A stretch of 64,000 nucleotides of DNA, from contig NZ_MIEQ01000092.1 in the NCBI RefSeq assembly GCF_001968815.1, positions 1-64,000 of the forward strand, written 5' to 3'. Under the pieces are notes generated by a model. The model ran no database searches, was not told the origin of the DNA, and saw nothing but the letters and a program-made list of their open reading frames with translations. Position 1 is the first letter of the stretch, and each line of letters begins with the position of its first letter. The translations under genes and the position numbers were made by a program. This document shows, piece by piece, positions 35,073 through 44,260 of this stretch. Source of the stretch: Motiliproteus sp. MSK22-1. GTDB lineage: Bacteria; Pseudomonadota; Gammaproteobacteria; Pseudomonadales; Balneatricaceae.

Positions 35073-35570
35073 ATGGGTATTGATGTACAAAGAAGAGCCC
35101 TTTTCAGAGGGAAAGTTGTTGCCTCGAATGCGATTCGCATGCCTTGGTTGAAAGGGACGGAGGATTTTACAGAATTATGCACTCGATGTAACCAGTGCGT
35201 CACTGCTTGCCCGACGGGAATCATTAAAAATGGGGATGGTGGTTATCCTGAAGTCGATTTTTCTGTCGGAGAATGCACTCTTTGTTCAGCATGTGCCGAG
35301 GCATGTGATGAAAGTCTTTTCGATCTGACTCAATTATCACCCTGGGACTTAAAGGCCGGAGTTTCAGAAAACTGCCTCAATCAACAATCTGTTTATTGCA
35401 GAAGTTGTGCTGAATCCTGCGAGCCTGAGGCCATACAGTTTAGTTTCAATAGTACGCTTTTTGTCTCCCCTGCGGTGAATCTCTCCGATTGCACAGGCTG
35501 TGGTGCCTGTGTATCTGTGTGTCCAGCGAAGGCAATAGACGTGAAGAGTTTAAGATCAGGGGGAGTGTAA
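35073..35570 (+). CDS. napF: NapF ferredoxin-type protein
   Basis: Cytoplasmic iron-sulfur protein thought to help NapA maturation before Tat export. The ATG at 35073 gives 165 residues starting MGIDVQRRALFRGK, the usual NapF opening; a frame extending to 35016 lacks this start. It carries three clear [4Fe-4S] motifs, CTRCNQCVTACP (near 36), CTLCSACAEACD (near 68) and CTGCGACVSVCP (near 142), plus an extra CRSCAESCEPEAI (near 108), giving a fourth partial cluster-like motif. First gene of napFDABC; napD starts 8 bases after its stop. Confidence 0.9.
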   Translation: MGIDVQRRALFRGKVVASNAIRMPWLKGTEDFTELCTRCNQCVTACPTGIIKNGDGGYPEVDFSVGECTLCSACAEACDESLFDLTQLSPWDLKAGVSENCLNQQSVYCRSCAESCEPEAIQFSFNSTLFVSPAVNLSDCTGCGACVSVCPAKAIDVKSLRSGGV

Positions 35571-35578
35571 GGACAAAG

Positions 35579-35851
35579 ATGGAAAACCAAGAAGTTCATG
35601 TTTCAAGCTTAATCGTCCATGTGCGCCCAGATTGTCTGGAAACGGTTAAGGCGAGAGTAGCTGAGTTAGATGATGTTGAAATATATGGAGACAGTGAAGA
35701 AGGAAAAATTGTCGTGGTTTTAGAAACGACAAAGCAAAAATACATAACCGACATCATCGACAAAATTAACAATTTAAAGGACGTACTAAGCACGTCTTTA
35801 ATCTTCCATCAAATTGAACAACTTGATTCGTCATGTGAGGACGATTTATGA
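35579..35851 (+). CDS. napD: NapD, Tat chaperone of NapA
   Basis: Small cytoplasmic chaperone that binds the twin-arginine signal of NapA and prevents premature export. The 90-residue protein fits the ferredoxin-fold NapD family: [21 protein letters not shown], then [10 protein letters not shown] and [11 protein letters not shown]. The ATG at 35579 has AAGGA 7 bases upstream; a longer frame reading back into napF is not used. Its stop overlaps the napA start (ATGA), coupling their translation. Confidence 0.92.
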   Translation: MENQEVHVSSLIVHVRPDCLETVKARVAELDDVEIYGDSEEGKIVVVLETTKQKYITDIIDKINNLKDVLSTSLIFHQIEQLDSSCEDDL

Positions 35852-38334
35852 AACTTACCAGACGTGCACTTATAAAGGCTAATGCAGCAGCGTCAGCAGC
35901 TGCGCTTGCCGGTGTGAACTTATCGGTGTCTGCTACCAATTTAATTGCCAGCAGTGATGAAACTAAGATCAAGTGGGACAAAGCACCTTGTCGGTTTTGT
36001 GGTACCGGTTGCTCGGTATTGGTAGGAACCCAGGATGGTCGGGTTGTGGCTACACAAGGTGATCCTGAGGCACCTGTTAATAAAGGACTGAATTGCGTAA
36101 AGGGATATTTCCTATCAAAAATCATGTATGGGAAAGACCGTTTAACCACACCTTTATTGCGTATGAAAAACGGTCAATATGATAAGGATGGTGATTTTGC
36201 TCCTGTTTCCTGGGATCAGGCTTTTGATGTAATGGCTGACAAGTGGAAAGCTGCATTAAAAGCTAAAGGGGCCACTTCCGTTGGCATGTTTGGCTCGGGT
36301 CAATGGACGGTGATGGAAGGCTATGCCGCGTCCAAGTTAATGAAGGCTGGTTTTCGTTCTAATAATATCGATCCGAATGCGCGTCACTGTATGGCATCCG
36401 CCGTTGGTGGTTTTATGCGTACCTTCGGGATTGATGAACCCATGGGGTGCTATGACGACTTTGAACATGCCGATGCTTTTGTGCTCTGGGGCTCCAATAT
36501 GGCGGAGATGCATCCTATCCTATGGACCCGTCTGACAGATCGCCGCTTAAGCCATCCGCATGTCAGAGTGAGTGTGCTTTCAACCTTCAAGCATCGGTCT
36601 TTTGAGTTAGCAGATAATGAGATTGTTTTCACTCCTCAAACAGATTTGGCCATCGCCAATTATATAGCCAACTACATTATCGAGACGGATGCGGTTAACT
36701 GGGAGTTTGTGAATAAACACACCCATTTTAAGCGTGCAACTACGGATATTGGTTATGGATTGCGTAATGAGCATCCGATGCAGAAAGCAGCCGCCAACCC
36801 AAATTCCGGCAAAATGCACCCGATGACCTTTGAAGAATATAAAGCTTCAGTTGCCGAATATTCTGTGGAAAAAGTATCTCAACTTTCCGGGGTATCAGAA
36901 GAAAAACTGATTACCCTTGCCAAACTTTATGCCGACCCAAAAACCAAGGTGATGTCCCTTTGGACGATGGGGATGAACCAGCATACCCGAGGTGTCTGGA
37001 TGAATAGTCTGGTTTATAACATTCATCTGCTGGTCGGTAAGATTTCGCAGCCGGGAAACAGTCCGTTTTCATTAACTGGACAGCCTTCAGCTTGTGGAAC
37101 AGCGCGTGAGGTAGGAACTTTTTCTCACCGACTGCCCGCAGATCTTGTGGTGACCAAAAAGGAACACCGGGATATCGCAGAAAAAATCTGGAAGCTACCG
37201 GAAGGTACTATTCCCGCCAAGCCGGGCTTTCACGCCGTTGAACAACATCGACGCCTGAAAGATGGTGATATGAACGCCTATTGGGTGATGTGCAACAACA
37301 ATATGCAAGCCGCTCCTAACCTGATGGAAGAAGGGCTACCAGGCTATCGTAATCCTGAAAACTTTATTGTTTGTTCTGATCCCTATCCGACAGTGACGGC
37401 TCAGGCTGCCGACCTGATTTTACCTACGGCCATGTGGGTGGAAAAAGAAGGTGCTTATGGTAATGCTGAGCGTCGCACACAGGCCTGGTATCAACAAGTT
37501 AAGCCTATCGAAGGTGCTAAATCCGATCTTTGGCAATTACTGGAGTTTTCCAAACGCTTCAACATAGAAGATGTATGGCCTGAAGATCTACTTGCCAGCA
37601 TGCCTGAGTATCGTGGAAAAACTGTCTACGACGTGCTTTATCGTAACCAGCAAGTTGACGCATTCCCTCTCAGTGAAGCTCAGGAGTTGAATGATGATGC
37701 CCGTGATCAGGGGTTTTATGTGCAAAAAGGGCTGTTTGAAGAATATGCAGCTTTTGGACGGGGACATGGTCATGACCTGGCGCCTTATGATCGTTATCAC
37801 CAGGAACGTGGCCTGCGTTGGCCGGTGGTCAATGGTAAAGAAACCCAGTGGCGTTTTGCTGAAGGCTCTGACCCCTATGTAGAAAAGGGAACCGGCTTTC
37901 AGTTTTACGGAAAGCCGGACAATAAGGCAAATATCATTTTTGCCCCTTATGAGCAGCCCCCTGAAGTGCCCAATGAAGAGTACGATCTGTGGCTCTGTAC
38001 AGGGCGTGTATTGGAGCATTGGCATTCAGGAACCATGACTCGTCGCGTTCCTGAACTGTATCGGGCTGTTCCGGATGCACTTTGCTATATCCATCCGGAA
38101 GATGCTGCAAAGCGTAACTTGCGTCGTGGTGATGAAGTGCTTATTGAATCGGTTCGCGGAGAAGTACGCTGCCGTGTTGAAACCCGAGGACGTAACAGAC
38201 CTCCTGAGGGTTTGGTCTTTGTTCCCTGGTTTGATGCGAGAGTGCTGATTAACAAGGTAACTCTGGATGCTACAGATCCATTATCGAAGCAGACGGATTT
38301 TAAGAAATGTGCTGTCAAGATCAGCAAAGTTTAA
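35848..38334 (+). CDS. napA: Periplasmic nitrate reductase catalytic subunit NapA
   Basis: Reduces nitrate to nitrite in the periplasm with a bis-MGD molybdenum centre and one [4Fe-4S] cluster. The 828-residue length is normal. A Tat signal [19 protein letters not shown] opens the protein; the cluster motif is CRFCGTGC near residue 48 with the fourth Cys in GLNCVKGY; the molybdenum-ligating Cys is in [10 protein letters not shown] near residue 182. The C-terminal region ends with [20 protein letters not shown], as in other NapA. It receives electrons from NapB/NapC encoded next. Requires molybdenum cofactor guanylylation, unlike the ior enzymes, which need the cytosine form. Confidence 0.97.
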   Translation: MKLTRRALIKANAAASAAALAGVNLSVSATNLIASSDETKIKWDKAPCRFCGTGCSVLVGTQDGRVVATQGDPEAPVNKGLNCVKGYFLSKIMYGKDRLTTPLLRMKNGQYDKDGDFAPVSWDQAFDVMADKWKAALKAKGATSVGMFGSGQWTVMEGYAASKLMKAGFRSNNIDPNARHCMASAVGGFMRTFGIDEPMGCYDDFEHADAFVLWGSNMAEMHPILWTRLTDRRLSHPHVRVSVLSTFKHRSFELADNEIVFTPQTDLAIANYIANYIIETDAVNWEFVNKHTHFKRATTDIGYGLRNEHPMQKAAANPNSGKMHPMTFEEYKASVAEYSVEKVSQLSGVSEEKLITLAKLYADPKTKVMSLWTMGMNQHTRGVWMNSLVYNIHLLVGKISQPGNSPFSLTGQPSACGTAREVGTFSHRLPADLVVTKKEHRDIAEKIWKLPEGTIPAKPGFHAVEQHRRLKDGDMNAYWVMCNNNMQAAPNLMEEGLPGYRNPENFIVCSDPYPTVTAQAADLILPTAMWVEKEGAYGNAERRTQAWYQQVKPIEGAKSDLWQLLEFSKRFNIEDVWPEDLLASMPEYRGKTVYDVLYRNQQVDAFPLSEAQELNDDARDQGFYVQKGLFEEYAAFGRGHGHDLAPYDRYHQERGLRWPVVNGKETQWRFAEGSDPYVEKGTGFQFYGKPDNKANIIFAPYEQPPEVPNEEYDLWLCTGRVLEHWHSGTMTRRVPELYRAVPDALCYIHPEDAAKRNLRRGDEVLIESVRGEVRCRVETRGRNRPPEGLVFVPWFDARVLINKVTLDATDPLSKQTDFKKCAVKISKV

Positions 38335-38368
38335 TCAGACGCAATAGCCATTAGGCGGAGATTTAACC

Positions 38369-38836
38369 ATGAAACAAGTTTTGATAGCACTGCTGGTTAC
38401 AGGAGCATTGTACTCGCTCCCTGTACAAAGTACTGAAGTCGCTAATATAGAAAATGTAAATAACGGTGGTGTTGCCTCATTACGAGGGATTACTGAATTG
38501 GATACTACCCGTAAAGCCGACCCGATGAAGCGTGTTGAAAAAGATCGAAGCCCGATCGACCGAGACTATGTTTATCAGCCGCCTCTTATTCCTCATCAGA
38601 CCCGTCATTACGAAGTGTCTTTAAACGCGAATAAGTGTCTGTCATGCCATAGCTGGAAATATGCCGGGGAAATGGGGGCCACAAAAATCAGCGTGACTCA
38701 CTACCAGAGTAGAGAAGGGCAGGTTCTCTCGGATGTGTCTCCACGGCGTTACTTTTGCTTACAGTGTCATGTAACCCAGGCGGATGCGGCACCGTTGGTA
38801 GAGAACGAATTTAAGCGAGTGGATTCTTTGCGCTGA
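38369..38836 (+). CDS. napB: NapB diheme cytochrome c subunit
   Basis: Periplasmic electron-transfer subunit that passes electrons from NapC to NapA. The 155-residue protein has a signal peptide (MKQVLIALLVTGALYSLPVQS) and two CxxCH heme sites, CLSCH near residue 90 and CLQCH near residue 130. The segment PPLIPHQTRHYEVSLNANKCLSCH is characteristic of NapB. It starts 34 bases after napA. Confidence 0.95.
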   Translation: MKQVLIALLVTGALYSLPVQSTEVANIENVNNGGVASLRGITELDTTRKADPMKRVEKDRSPIDRDYVYQPPLIPHQTRHYEVSLNANKCLSCHSWKYAGEMGATKISVTHYQSREGQVLSDVSPRRYFCLQCHVTQADAAPLVENEFKRVDSLR

Positions 38837-38867
38837 TTTTTCCTGAAAGACAGGATGGGGTTGTGAT

Positions 38868-39443
38868 ATGAAACTTGTGTCGAATTTTTGGCGAAAGTTA
38901 TGTAAACCAAGTAACGCGGCAGTAGGCGTGGTGATTGGGATGGGGTTTGTTGGTGGAATCCTGTTTTGGGGGGCCTTCAATACAGGGATGGAGGCAACTA
39001 ATTCAGAGGCATTCTGTGCCAGTTGTCATGAGCCCATAGTTAATGAGATAAAGGAAACTATTCACTATTCGAACCGTTCCGGTGTCAGGGCCATTTGCTC
39101 CGATTGTCATGTTCCTCATAACTGGGCGGACAAAATTGTTCGTAAGGTTCAGGCAAGCAAAGAAGTCTTTGCATTCGTGATGGGTAATATCTCCACGGAA
39201 GAAAAATTCTACGCTCGCAGAAAGCACTTAGCCCTGCGTGAGTGGCAGCGTATGAAGGAGAATGACTCTCAGGAATGTCGAAATTGCCATGATTTTGATT
39301 TTATGGACTTTTCTGAACAGGGACAGCGAAGCGTTAAACAGCATTCAACGGCCCTGGCTTCCGGTGAAAAAACCTGTGTTGATTGTCACAAGGGGATCGC
39401 TCACCAATTACCCGATATGTCTGATGTCCCTGGCTGGCAGTAG
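38868..39443 (+). CDS. napC: NapC/NirT tetraheme quinol dehydrogenase
   Basis: Membrane-anchored cytochrome that oxidises quinol and feeds NapAB. The 191-residue protein has one N-terminal helix (about 15-38) and four heme sites: CASCHEP near 45, CSDCHVP near 75, CRNCHDF near 136 and CVDCHKG near 168. All spacings match NapC. No napGH genes are present, so NapC is the sole quinol route here. Followed after 23 bases by a small membrane protein gene. Confidence 0.95.
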   Translation: MKLVSNFWRKLCKPSNAAVGVVIGMGFVGGILFWGAFNTGMEATNSEAFCASCHEPIVNEIKETIHYSNRSGVRAICSDCHVPHNWADKIVRKVQASKEVFAFVMGNISTEEKFYARRKHLALREWQRMKENDSQECRNCHDFDFMDFSEQGQRSVKQHSTALASGEKTCVDCHKGIAHQLPDMSDVPGWQ

Positions 39444-39466
39444 ATAAAAAGAAGGAGTTAGAGTCC

Positions 39467-39604
39467 ATGAGTACTTTAGAATACATTATCTGGCAGATAC
39501 TGGGATACTCAGCGATGCCACTCATTCTGCTGATTGGCTTTGTCGGGGTATCTGTTTTTACTGTCTGGATACTGTCATTAACCAGTGATAAAGAGCGTTC
39601 TTGA
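39467..39604 (+). CDS. 45-residue single-helix membrane protein at end of nap operon (TIGR02808-like/NapE-like)
   Basis: A short gene directly after napC. AAGGAG lies 9 bases before the ATG. The product starts MSTLEYIIWQILGYSAMP, has one hydrophobic helix (about residues 16-38) and ends in a charged tail SDKERS. It resembles the family of 44-residue proteins found next to nap genes in vibrios and relatives (TIGR02808, recalled, not searched) and more loosely NapE/TorE, which also have a single helix with a V-W-I-L-type end. Its role is unknown; a part in the NapC membrane complex is a reasonable guess. Confidence 0.75.
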   Translation: MSTLEYIIWQILGYSAMPLILLIGFVGVSVFTVWILSLTSDKERS

Positions 39605-39626
39605 GCGGGTTGATCGTTCTTAAAGC

Positions 39627-39658
39627 CAGTAACCCCTGATATTTTTCGGGGGGTACTG
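39627..39658 (+). terminator. First hairpin after nap operon
   Basis: CAGTAACCCC (39627-39636) pairs with most of GGGGGGTACTG (39648-39658), with ATTTTTC in the loop region. No T tract follows. First of three hairpins within 125 bases. Confidence 0.5.
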
Positions 39659-39680
39659 AGTGAATGTTTAATGATTAAAT

Positions 39681-39713
39681 ATGGTTGAAATTGAGGTGAT
39701 TAATTTCAACCAT
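39681..39713. terminator. Second hairpin after nap operon, perfect 12-base stem
   Basis: ATGGTTGAAATT (39681-39692) and AATTTCAACCAT (39702-39713) are perfect complements around a 9-base loop. AT-rich and symmetric, it could equally be an operator for the downstream rhomboid gene. Confidence 0.45.
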
Positions 39714-39723
39714 AACTTATCTG

Positions 39724-39748
39724 AAACCGTTTATCTAAAACGGTTTTT
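39724..39748 (+). terminator. Third hairpin after nap operon with T tract
   Basis: AAACCGTTT (39724-39732) pairs with AAACGGTTT (39738-39746) around a 5-base loop and is followed by two more T. This is the best candidate for the true rho-independent terminator of the nap operon. Confidence 0.6.
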
Positions 39749-40036
39749 ACAACGATTCTTTAGAGTCACTTTATATAACTGTTGATTGCAGCGCCGGTAC
39801 AGTGGCTGTTTGAGACAGTACCTGACTTTTCCAGCAGGGGAGCCGAGAGGCTTTCAGAGTAATCAGATATCAGCGTTAACGATTTTCGACATACTGATTC
39901 TCCTATCAATCATCATGGTTGGCATTTGTTAAAGACCGTTGTCGTACCTGTTTTTACTTTATTCTGAAAAAAATAAACAGTATGTTAGTCTTCTAACCCC
40001 AAGTTTCTGAAAACGTAGTGAAGGGAGTCAGTGTCT
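39749..40036. other. Upstream region of rhomboid gene; nothing further recognised
   Basis: AT-rich sequence after the three hairpins, expected to hold the promoter of the rhomboid gene. No gene or ordered repeat seen. Confidence 0.35.
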
Positions 40037-41452
40037 ATGGTAATCATTCCAACGGAAAAACGTTTTGATTGGAAGCATTCTCCTGTTTGTTTATTTTTTA
40101 TCGTATTGGTCAATATTCTGATCTTCTTCTTTTATCAGTCAGGAGATGGTGAAAAGTTTGGCCGTGCAGTCACCTCCTATAATAGTATTGGTTACTTTAG
40201 TACTGAATGGCCTGTTTTTAAGAAGTACCTGGAATCAAAAAATGAAACTCGTTTGCTGGCAGAATATAATGATATATATCAGCAAGGTGATTATGCGCAA
40301 TTGAGCTACCATTTGCTGAGCAATAACGATTTTTTTGAATACCTGAAGGTTAATAGAGATAAAACGATTAATCTTAAGCAGATAGGCCACTGGAGACAGC
40401 GCGAAGCTATTCAGAAAGAAATACAATCCATGAGCAATCTGGCTTATGGCGTCAGACCCGATCAATTAGATCCAGTTACCTTGATAACGCACCAGTTCTT
40501 GCACGGAGGTGTAGGACATTTATTAGGGAATATGTTTTTTCTTATCGTTTGCGGGTTTGCAGTAGAAGCCGCAATCGGACATTTTCGGTTCCTTATCTTT
40601 TATCTGATTTCAGGAATAGCGGGTGGATTGCTTTACGCAATAATTAACAAGACCAGCCCGGTAAGTCTGGTCGGTGCGTCAGGTTCCATCTCTGGTGTTA
40701 TGGCTATGTACCTCGGTGTTTTCAGGCTTAAAAAAATCGAGTTCTTCTACTGGTTTTTCATTTTTGTAGGATACTTTAGAGCACCAGCATTACTGTTATT
40801 GCCATTCTATATTGGTAATGAACTCTATAGCTATTTTACTAATGTTGATTCAAATGTCGCATTTATGGCACATACTGGAGGTTTTATTGCTGGTAGTCTG
40901 CTGATTCTCGTTTCGTTGTTACTCCACTTAAAGGTCGTTAATGAAGACTATGTTGAAGAAGATCAGAAGATTGATCCTGGTCAGGAGAAGCTTGCCAGAA
41001 TCTATGATCACATCGAAAAGTTTCAGTTCGATGCAGCCCTAAAAGCAGTGAATATAGTCATCGCTGAGCAGGGGGCGACATTTGATCTTTTATATTTACG
41101 ATACAGTTTATTAAAAATTGAGAAAAAGGGAGACTATCAAAAGTCTCTTATGGATTTATTTACCATGGAAAAAATCAGCCCTCCTCAACTCAAAAAGATT
41201 GAACAGGTCTGGCTTGATAATCCAGATCAACATCAATACCTGAATGAAGACGAAACGTTAAAGCTAGGTTGGAGGTTATCCTCTCTACCTGATATCAGGA
41301 CATCTGAAAACCTGTTTTCAATATTATATGCCAACGAAAAAAAACATCCTTCATTAGGGTTTTTTGCTCGAAAGCTGTCAGTCGTTTATGAAGGTTTAGA
41401 TAATAAGGCCAAGAAAAATAAATATGAAAAGATTGCGGATTCGCTCCTTTAA
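40037..41452 (+). CDS. Rhomboid-family intramembrane serine protease with C-terminal helical repeats
   Basis: Cleaves membrane proteins within or near their transmembrane helices. The rhomboid core (about residues 145-300) shows HQFLHGGVGHLLGNMFFL, the nucleophile in GASGSISG near residue 215, and the dyad His in AHTGGFIAG near residue 279, so it should be active. Before it lie one helix (about 16-34) and a soluble region of about 110 residues. After it, residues 310-471 are helical and TPR-like. ATG at 40037 is used (AAGGGAG 9 bases upstream) rather than GTG at 40031. The gene downstream also combines membrane helices with C-terminal repeats; the pair is probably functionally linked. Confidence 0.85.
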   Translation: MVIIPTEKRFDWKHSPVCLFFIVLVNILIFFFYQSGDGEKFGRAVTSYNSIGYFSTEWPVFKKYLESKNETRLLAEYNDIYQQGDYAQLSYHLLSNNDFFEYLKVNRDKTINLKQIGHWRQREAIQKEIQSMSNLAYGVRPDQLDPVTLITHQFLHGGVGHLLGNMFFLIVCGFAVEAAIGHFRFLIFYLISGIAGGLLYAIINKTSPVSLVGASGSISGVMAMYLGVFRLKKIEFFYWFFIFVGYFRAPALLLLPFYIGNELYSYFTNVDSNVAFMAHTGGFIAGSLLILVSLLLHLKVVNEDYVEEDQKIDPGQEKLARIYDHIEKFQFDAALKAVNIVIAEQGATFDLLYLRYSLLKIEKKGDYQKSLMDLFTMEKISPPQLKKIEQVWLDNPDQHQYLNEDETLKLGWRLSSLPDIRTSENLFSILYANEKKHPSLGFFARKLSVVYEGLDNKAKKNKYEKIADSLL

Positions 41453-41573
41453 GTAAGGCAAACTCCATATTTTTCTGAGTATTCAGAGTAAAGTAGTCAA
41501 GGAAGCTATGAACAAGCTACAGAGAACATCATGGACATATTCATAGCGTCCTAAACAAAGAAGAGAAGGCATA

Positions 41574-42992
41574 ATGGACTATTGCAAATATCACCCATTG
41601 GTACCTGCGACCTATTCCTGTAAAAGCTGTCAGGTGTCGCAATGTGATCACTGCATTGACGAAAGTGGACACCATGGTGTTGAGCGTTGTTTTGTATGCG
41701 GGACCGAGGTGGAGCATCTAGGATCTGTCAACTGTATTGAACCATTCTGGAGAAGATTACAGGAAAGTTTTCGCTACCCAATGAATCGTTCAACATTGAT
41801 GCTAATAGTTATTATTTCATTTCTTTCAACTATTGTTTCTTCGTTGCCGTTTTTAATCTCGCTGTTCCTTCTGATGGCCCTGACCGGGGTTATGGTCAAA
41901 TACAGCTTTTGCTGTTTGCAACAAACCGCGAGGGGGCTGCTTATCGCTCCCGATATCTCGGATGGCTTTGGGGGAGGTGTGAGGTTAATTTTATTGCTTA
42001 TGGTTGTCTTAATTGCCATGTCCCTTTCGGTGTATGCAGTAGGTACTCATTTAGGGGGAGGTTTTGCGGGACTTCTGAGTATTATCTATATTGTGGGCCT
42101 ACCGGCTGTCCTTATTAACTTTGCTCTTACTGAAGAACTCTCAGATGCGCTGAACCCCTTAAGTATGTTCCGTCTAATTGCTGCTATCGGATTACCCTAT
42201 GGTCTTCTGCTGGTGTTTATTATGATTATGGCTGCATCTGTTGGAGTTATCAGCGAGCTAATTGGCAATGATTATTCGATCATTTCATCGACACTTCAGA
42301 GTATCGTTTTTTATTACTACCTGGTTGTCACTTTTCACATCATGGGCTACATCATATTTCAAAGTCAGGGGGACTTAGGATTTGTTGCTCGAGAAGATTA
42401 TGGTGATGAAAACCAAGTGAGACCTAGTGAAGAGATTTTATTGGCTAAGAGCAGTGTTCTGGTTAAAGAGGGTGACTATGATGAGGTGATTGCGTTGTAT
42501 AAGAAAGCCCTTGTTGAGTTTCCTAACAGCAAGGTTTTTAACGAAAGATTTTTTGAATTCTTATATGCAACAAAAAATGTAGAACTGCTGAACAAATTTT
42601 CTCAGAAATACTTCAGATTTTTAATCAAATCCAGACGAGAAGATCTACTGTACCGTTCTTATAGACGAGTGTTAAGGCTAATCAAGGACTATATGCCTGA
42701 TACAGCGGAGTTGAGGTTTAGTCTGGCTAATTGCTGTCACCAGGCGGGAGATCCATTATCAGCAGTAAAGCTGATTAATGGTTTGCACCGTTCACACCCA
42801 GGTTATAGTGGTTTGGCCGAAGCATATGATCTTATGGCGAAGTCATTGGATGATATGCCAAACATGGAAGATAAGGCAGAAAAATGCAGGAAGCTTGTCA
42901 GTCATTTTAACAGCAAGCTATCCGAAAAAAAGACACCTGTCGCAGATACAAAGGTACAAAAAAAGACGACTTTATTTTCATTGGAAGAGTAG
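41574..42992 (+). CDS. B-box zinc-binding, multi-helix membrane protein with TPR-like C-terminus
   Basis: Function unknown. The N-terminus (1-45) is a zinc-binding B-box-like motif: CKYHPLVPATYSCKSCQVSQC, DHCIDESGHHGVERCFVCG. Residues about 75-270 form about six membrane helices. The C-terminal 190 residues contain repeats such as AKSSVLVKEGDYDEVIALYKKAL and LRFSLANCCHQAGDPLSAVKLI, typical of TPR. Start ATG follows AGAAGGC. It lies 121 bases after the rhomboid gene, same strand. A degraded copy of part of its 3' end is found at 49242-49316, beyond the metallophore operon. The combination of B-box, membrane and TPR suggests a scaffold or receptor at the membrane; it could be a rhomboid partner or substrate. 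Confidence 0.65.
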   Translation: MDYCKYHPLVPATYSCKSCQVSQCDHCIDESGHHGVERCFVCGTEVEHLGSVNCIEPFWRRLQESFRYPMNRSTLMLIVIISFLSTIVSSLPFLISLFLLMALTGVMVKYSFCCLQQTARGLLIAPDISDGFGGGVRLILLLMVVLIAMSLSVYAVGTHLGGGFAGLLSIIYIVGLPAVLINFALTEELSDALNPLSMFRLIAAIGLPYGLLLVFIMIMAASVGVISELIGNDYSIISSTLQSIVFYYYLVVTFHIMGYIIFQSQGDLGFVAREDYGDENQVRPSEEILLAKSSVLVKEGDYDEVIALYKKALVEFPNSKVFNERFFEFLYATKNVELLNKFSQKYFRFLIKSRREDLLYRSYRRVLRLIKDYMPDTAELRFSLANCCHQAGDPLSAVKLINGLHRSHPGYSGLAEAYDLMAKSLDDMPNMEDKAEKCRKLVSHFNSKLSEKKTPVADTKVQKKTTLFSLEE

Positions 42993-43062
42993 CAGTCTGA
43001 GGTCTGATTCCCCGGTTGATCGGTTGTGGCTCCAACCATTCGGTGAGTATTTATTATCTTAT

Positions 43063-43077
43063 TGATAATGGTTCTCA
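43063..43077. promoter_or_regulatory. Fur-like box upstream of metallophore operon
   Basis: TGATAAT-G-GTTCTCA matches the 7-1-7 Fur consensus TGATAATNATTATCA at 12 of 14 informative positions; the left half is perfect. It lies 71 bases before the first start codon and 18 bases upstream of the Zur box. Confidence 0.5.
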
Positions 43078-43095
43078 ATTCAGTTGTTGTTTCTA

Positions 43096-43118
43096 TAAAT
43101 GTTATGTTATAACATTTC
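43096..43118. promoter_or_regulatory. Zur box upstream of metallophore operon
   Basis: The 23-base element matches the enterobacterial Zur consensus (GAAATGTTATA-N-TATAACATTTC) at 20 of 22 informative positions: left half TAAATGTTATG, right half TATAACATTTC perfect. It ends 29 bases before the ATG at 43148, where bound Zur would block RNA polymerase. This strongly ties the operon to zinc starvation. Confidence 0.85.
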
Positions 43119-43147
43119 TTTCCAGGTAGCATAATTGAGGATAAGTG

Positions 43148-44257
43148 ATGAAGGGACGTTTTTTGAAAGTACTTGGTGTAGCAGCTTTGGCTGTGGGCTC
43201 TATAACGAGCGCTTTCGCAGACATTCATTTCAAGGATGTAATGGGCAGGGACGTGCATTTGGAAAAACCGGCTGAAAGTCTCTTTCTGGGCTTTTATTTT
43301 GAAGACTATCTAGCAATCGCGGGACCAAATGCATACAAAAAAGTACCTATTTTTCCCCGTGCATCCTGGAAGGACTATCGTCAATCTCAATGGGCGACTT
43401 ACAGCAAAATCATTCCTGAACTAGAAACCATCACAGACTCTGGTTCTATCTACACCGGTACTTTCGATTTCGAAAAACTTCTCACAATCAAACCTGATGT
43501 CGCTTTGATTGCAGCGTGGCAGTTTAAGGCCCTTGGTGAAAAAGTGGAGATTCTTGAAAAGAGTGGCATCAAAGTGGTCGTTGTTGACTTCAATGCTCAG
43601 ACTCTTGAGAGGCACCTGACCAGTGCACGTGTTATCGGCAAAGTTATGGGCACAGAACGTCGTGCTGAAGCCATCGCGACAGAATATGAAAATACGGTGA
43701 AAGACGTTCAGGACCGTGTGTCGAACTACCTGAAATACCACAAGTCTCGCCGTGTATATGTTGAGCTTGGTACCGGTGGCCCGAATGAGTATGGCAAATC
43801 TTACTCGAATTCTATGTGGGGCAATATCCTGAATATGGCTGGTGCAGATAACATTGCCACGGGAAAATTCCAAGGGTCTGCTCAGCTGACCCCGGAATAT
43901 GTACTGAGCAAAGATCCTGAGGTGATTTTCGTATCTGGTGCTCACTGGGCGAACTACGGTGACAGTGCACTGCTTGGCTTTGGTATCTCGCCGGAGGAAG
44001 CACAGGCGAGATACCGTCCATATCTTGACCGGGCTGGTTGGAAGCAATTGACGGCGGTTAAGAATGGTGACGTTTACGGCATATACCATTCTGGCACGCG
44101 CACTATTTACGATCATGTCTTTCTGCAGTATCTGGCGAAATCCATTTACCCAGAGGCATTTAAAGATGTTGATCCAGCGGAGTCTCACAAAGCTTTCTTC
44201 GATAATTACATGCCACAGAAACTGAAAGGCACCTTTATGATTCAGGTGGAACGTTAA
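43148..44257 (+). CDS. Periplasmic metal-chelate binding protein (FecB/FepB/BtuF family) of zincophore operon
   Basis: Predicted receptor that captures a metal or metal-opine complex and hands it to the permease. The 369-residue protein has a signal peptide (MKGRFLKVLGVAALAVGSITSAFA) and a class III binding fold: FKDVMGRDVHLEKPAESLFLG, FDFEKLLTIKPDVALIA, VVVVDFNAQTLERHL, and ELGTGGPNEYGKSYSNSMWGNIL, then LTPEYVLSKDPEVIFVSG. An overlapping GTG at 43145 is one codon earlier; ATG is preferred, with GAGG 7 bases upstream. First gene of the operon, directly after the Zur box. Resembles siderophore and nickel/cobalt-chelate receptors more than ZnuA, which would have a His-rich loop not seen here. 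Confidence 0.82.
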   Translation: MKGRFLKVLGVAALAVGSITSAFADIHFKDVMGRDVHLEKPAESLFLGFYFEDYLAIAGPNAYKKVPIFPRASWKDYRQSQWATYSKIIPELETITDSGSIYTGTFDFEKLLTIKPDVALIAAWQFKALGEKVEILEKSGIKVVVVDFNAQTLERHLTSARVIGKVMGTERRAEAIATEYENTVKDVQDRVSNYLKYHKSRRVYVELGTGGPNEYGKSYSNSMWGNILNMAGADNIATGKFQGSAQLTPEYVLSKDPEVIFVSGAHWANYGDSALLGFGISPEEAQARYRPYLDRAGWKQLTAVKNGDVYGIYHSGTRTIYDHVFLQYLAKSIYPEAFKDVDPAESHKAFFDNYMPQKLKGTFMIQVER

Positions 44258-44260
44258 GCT

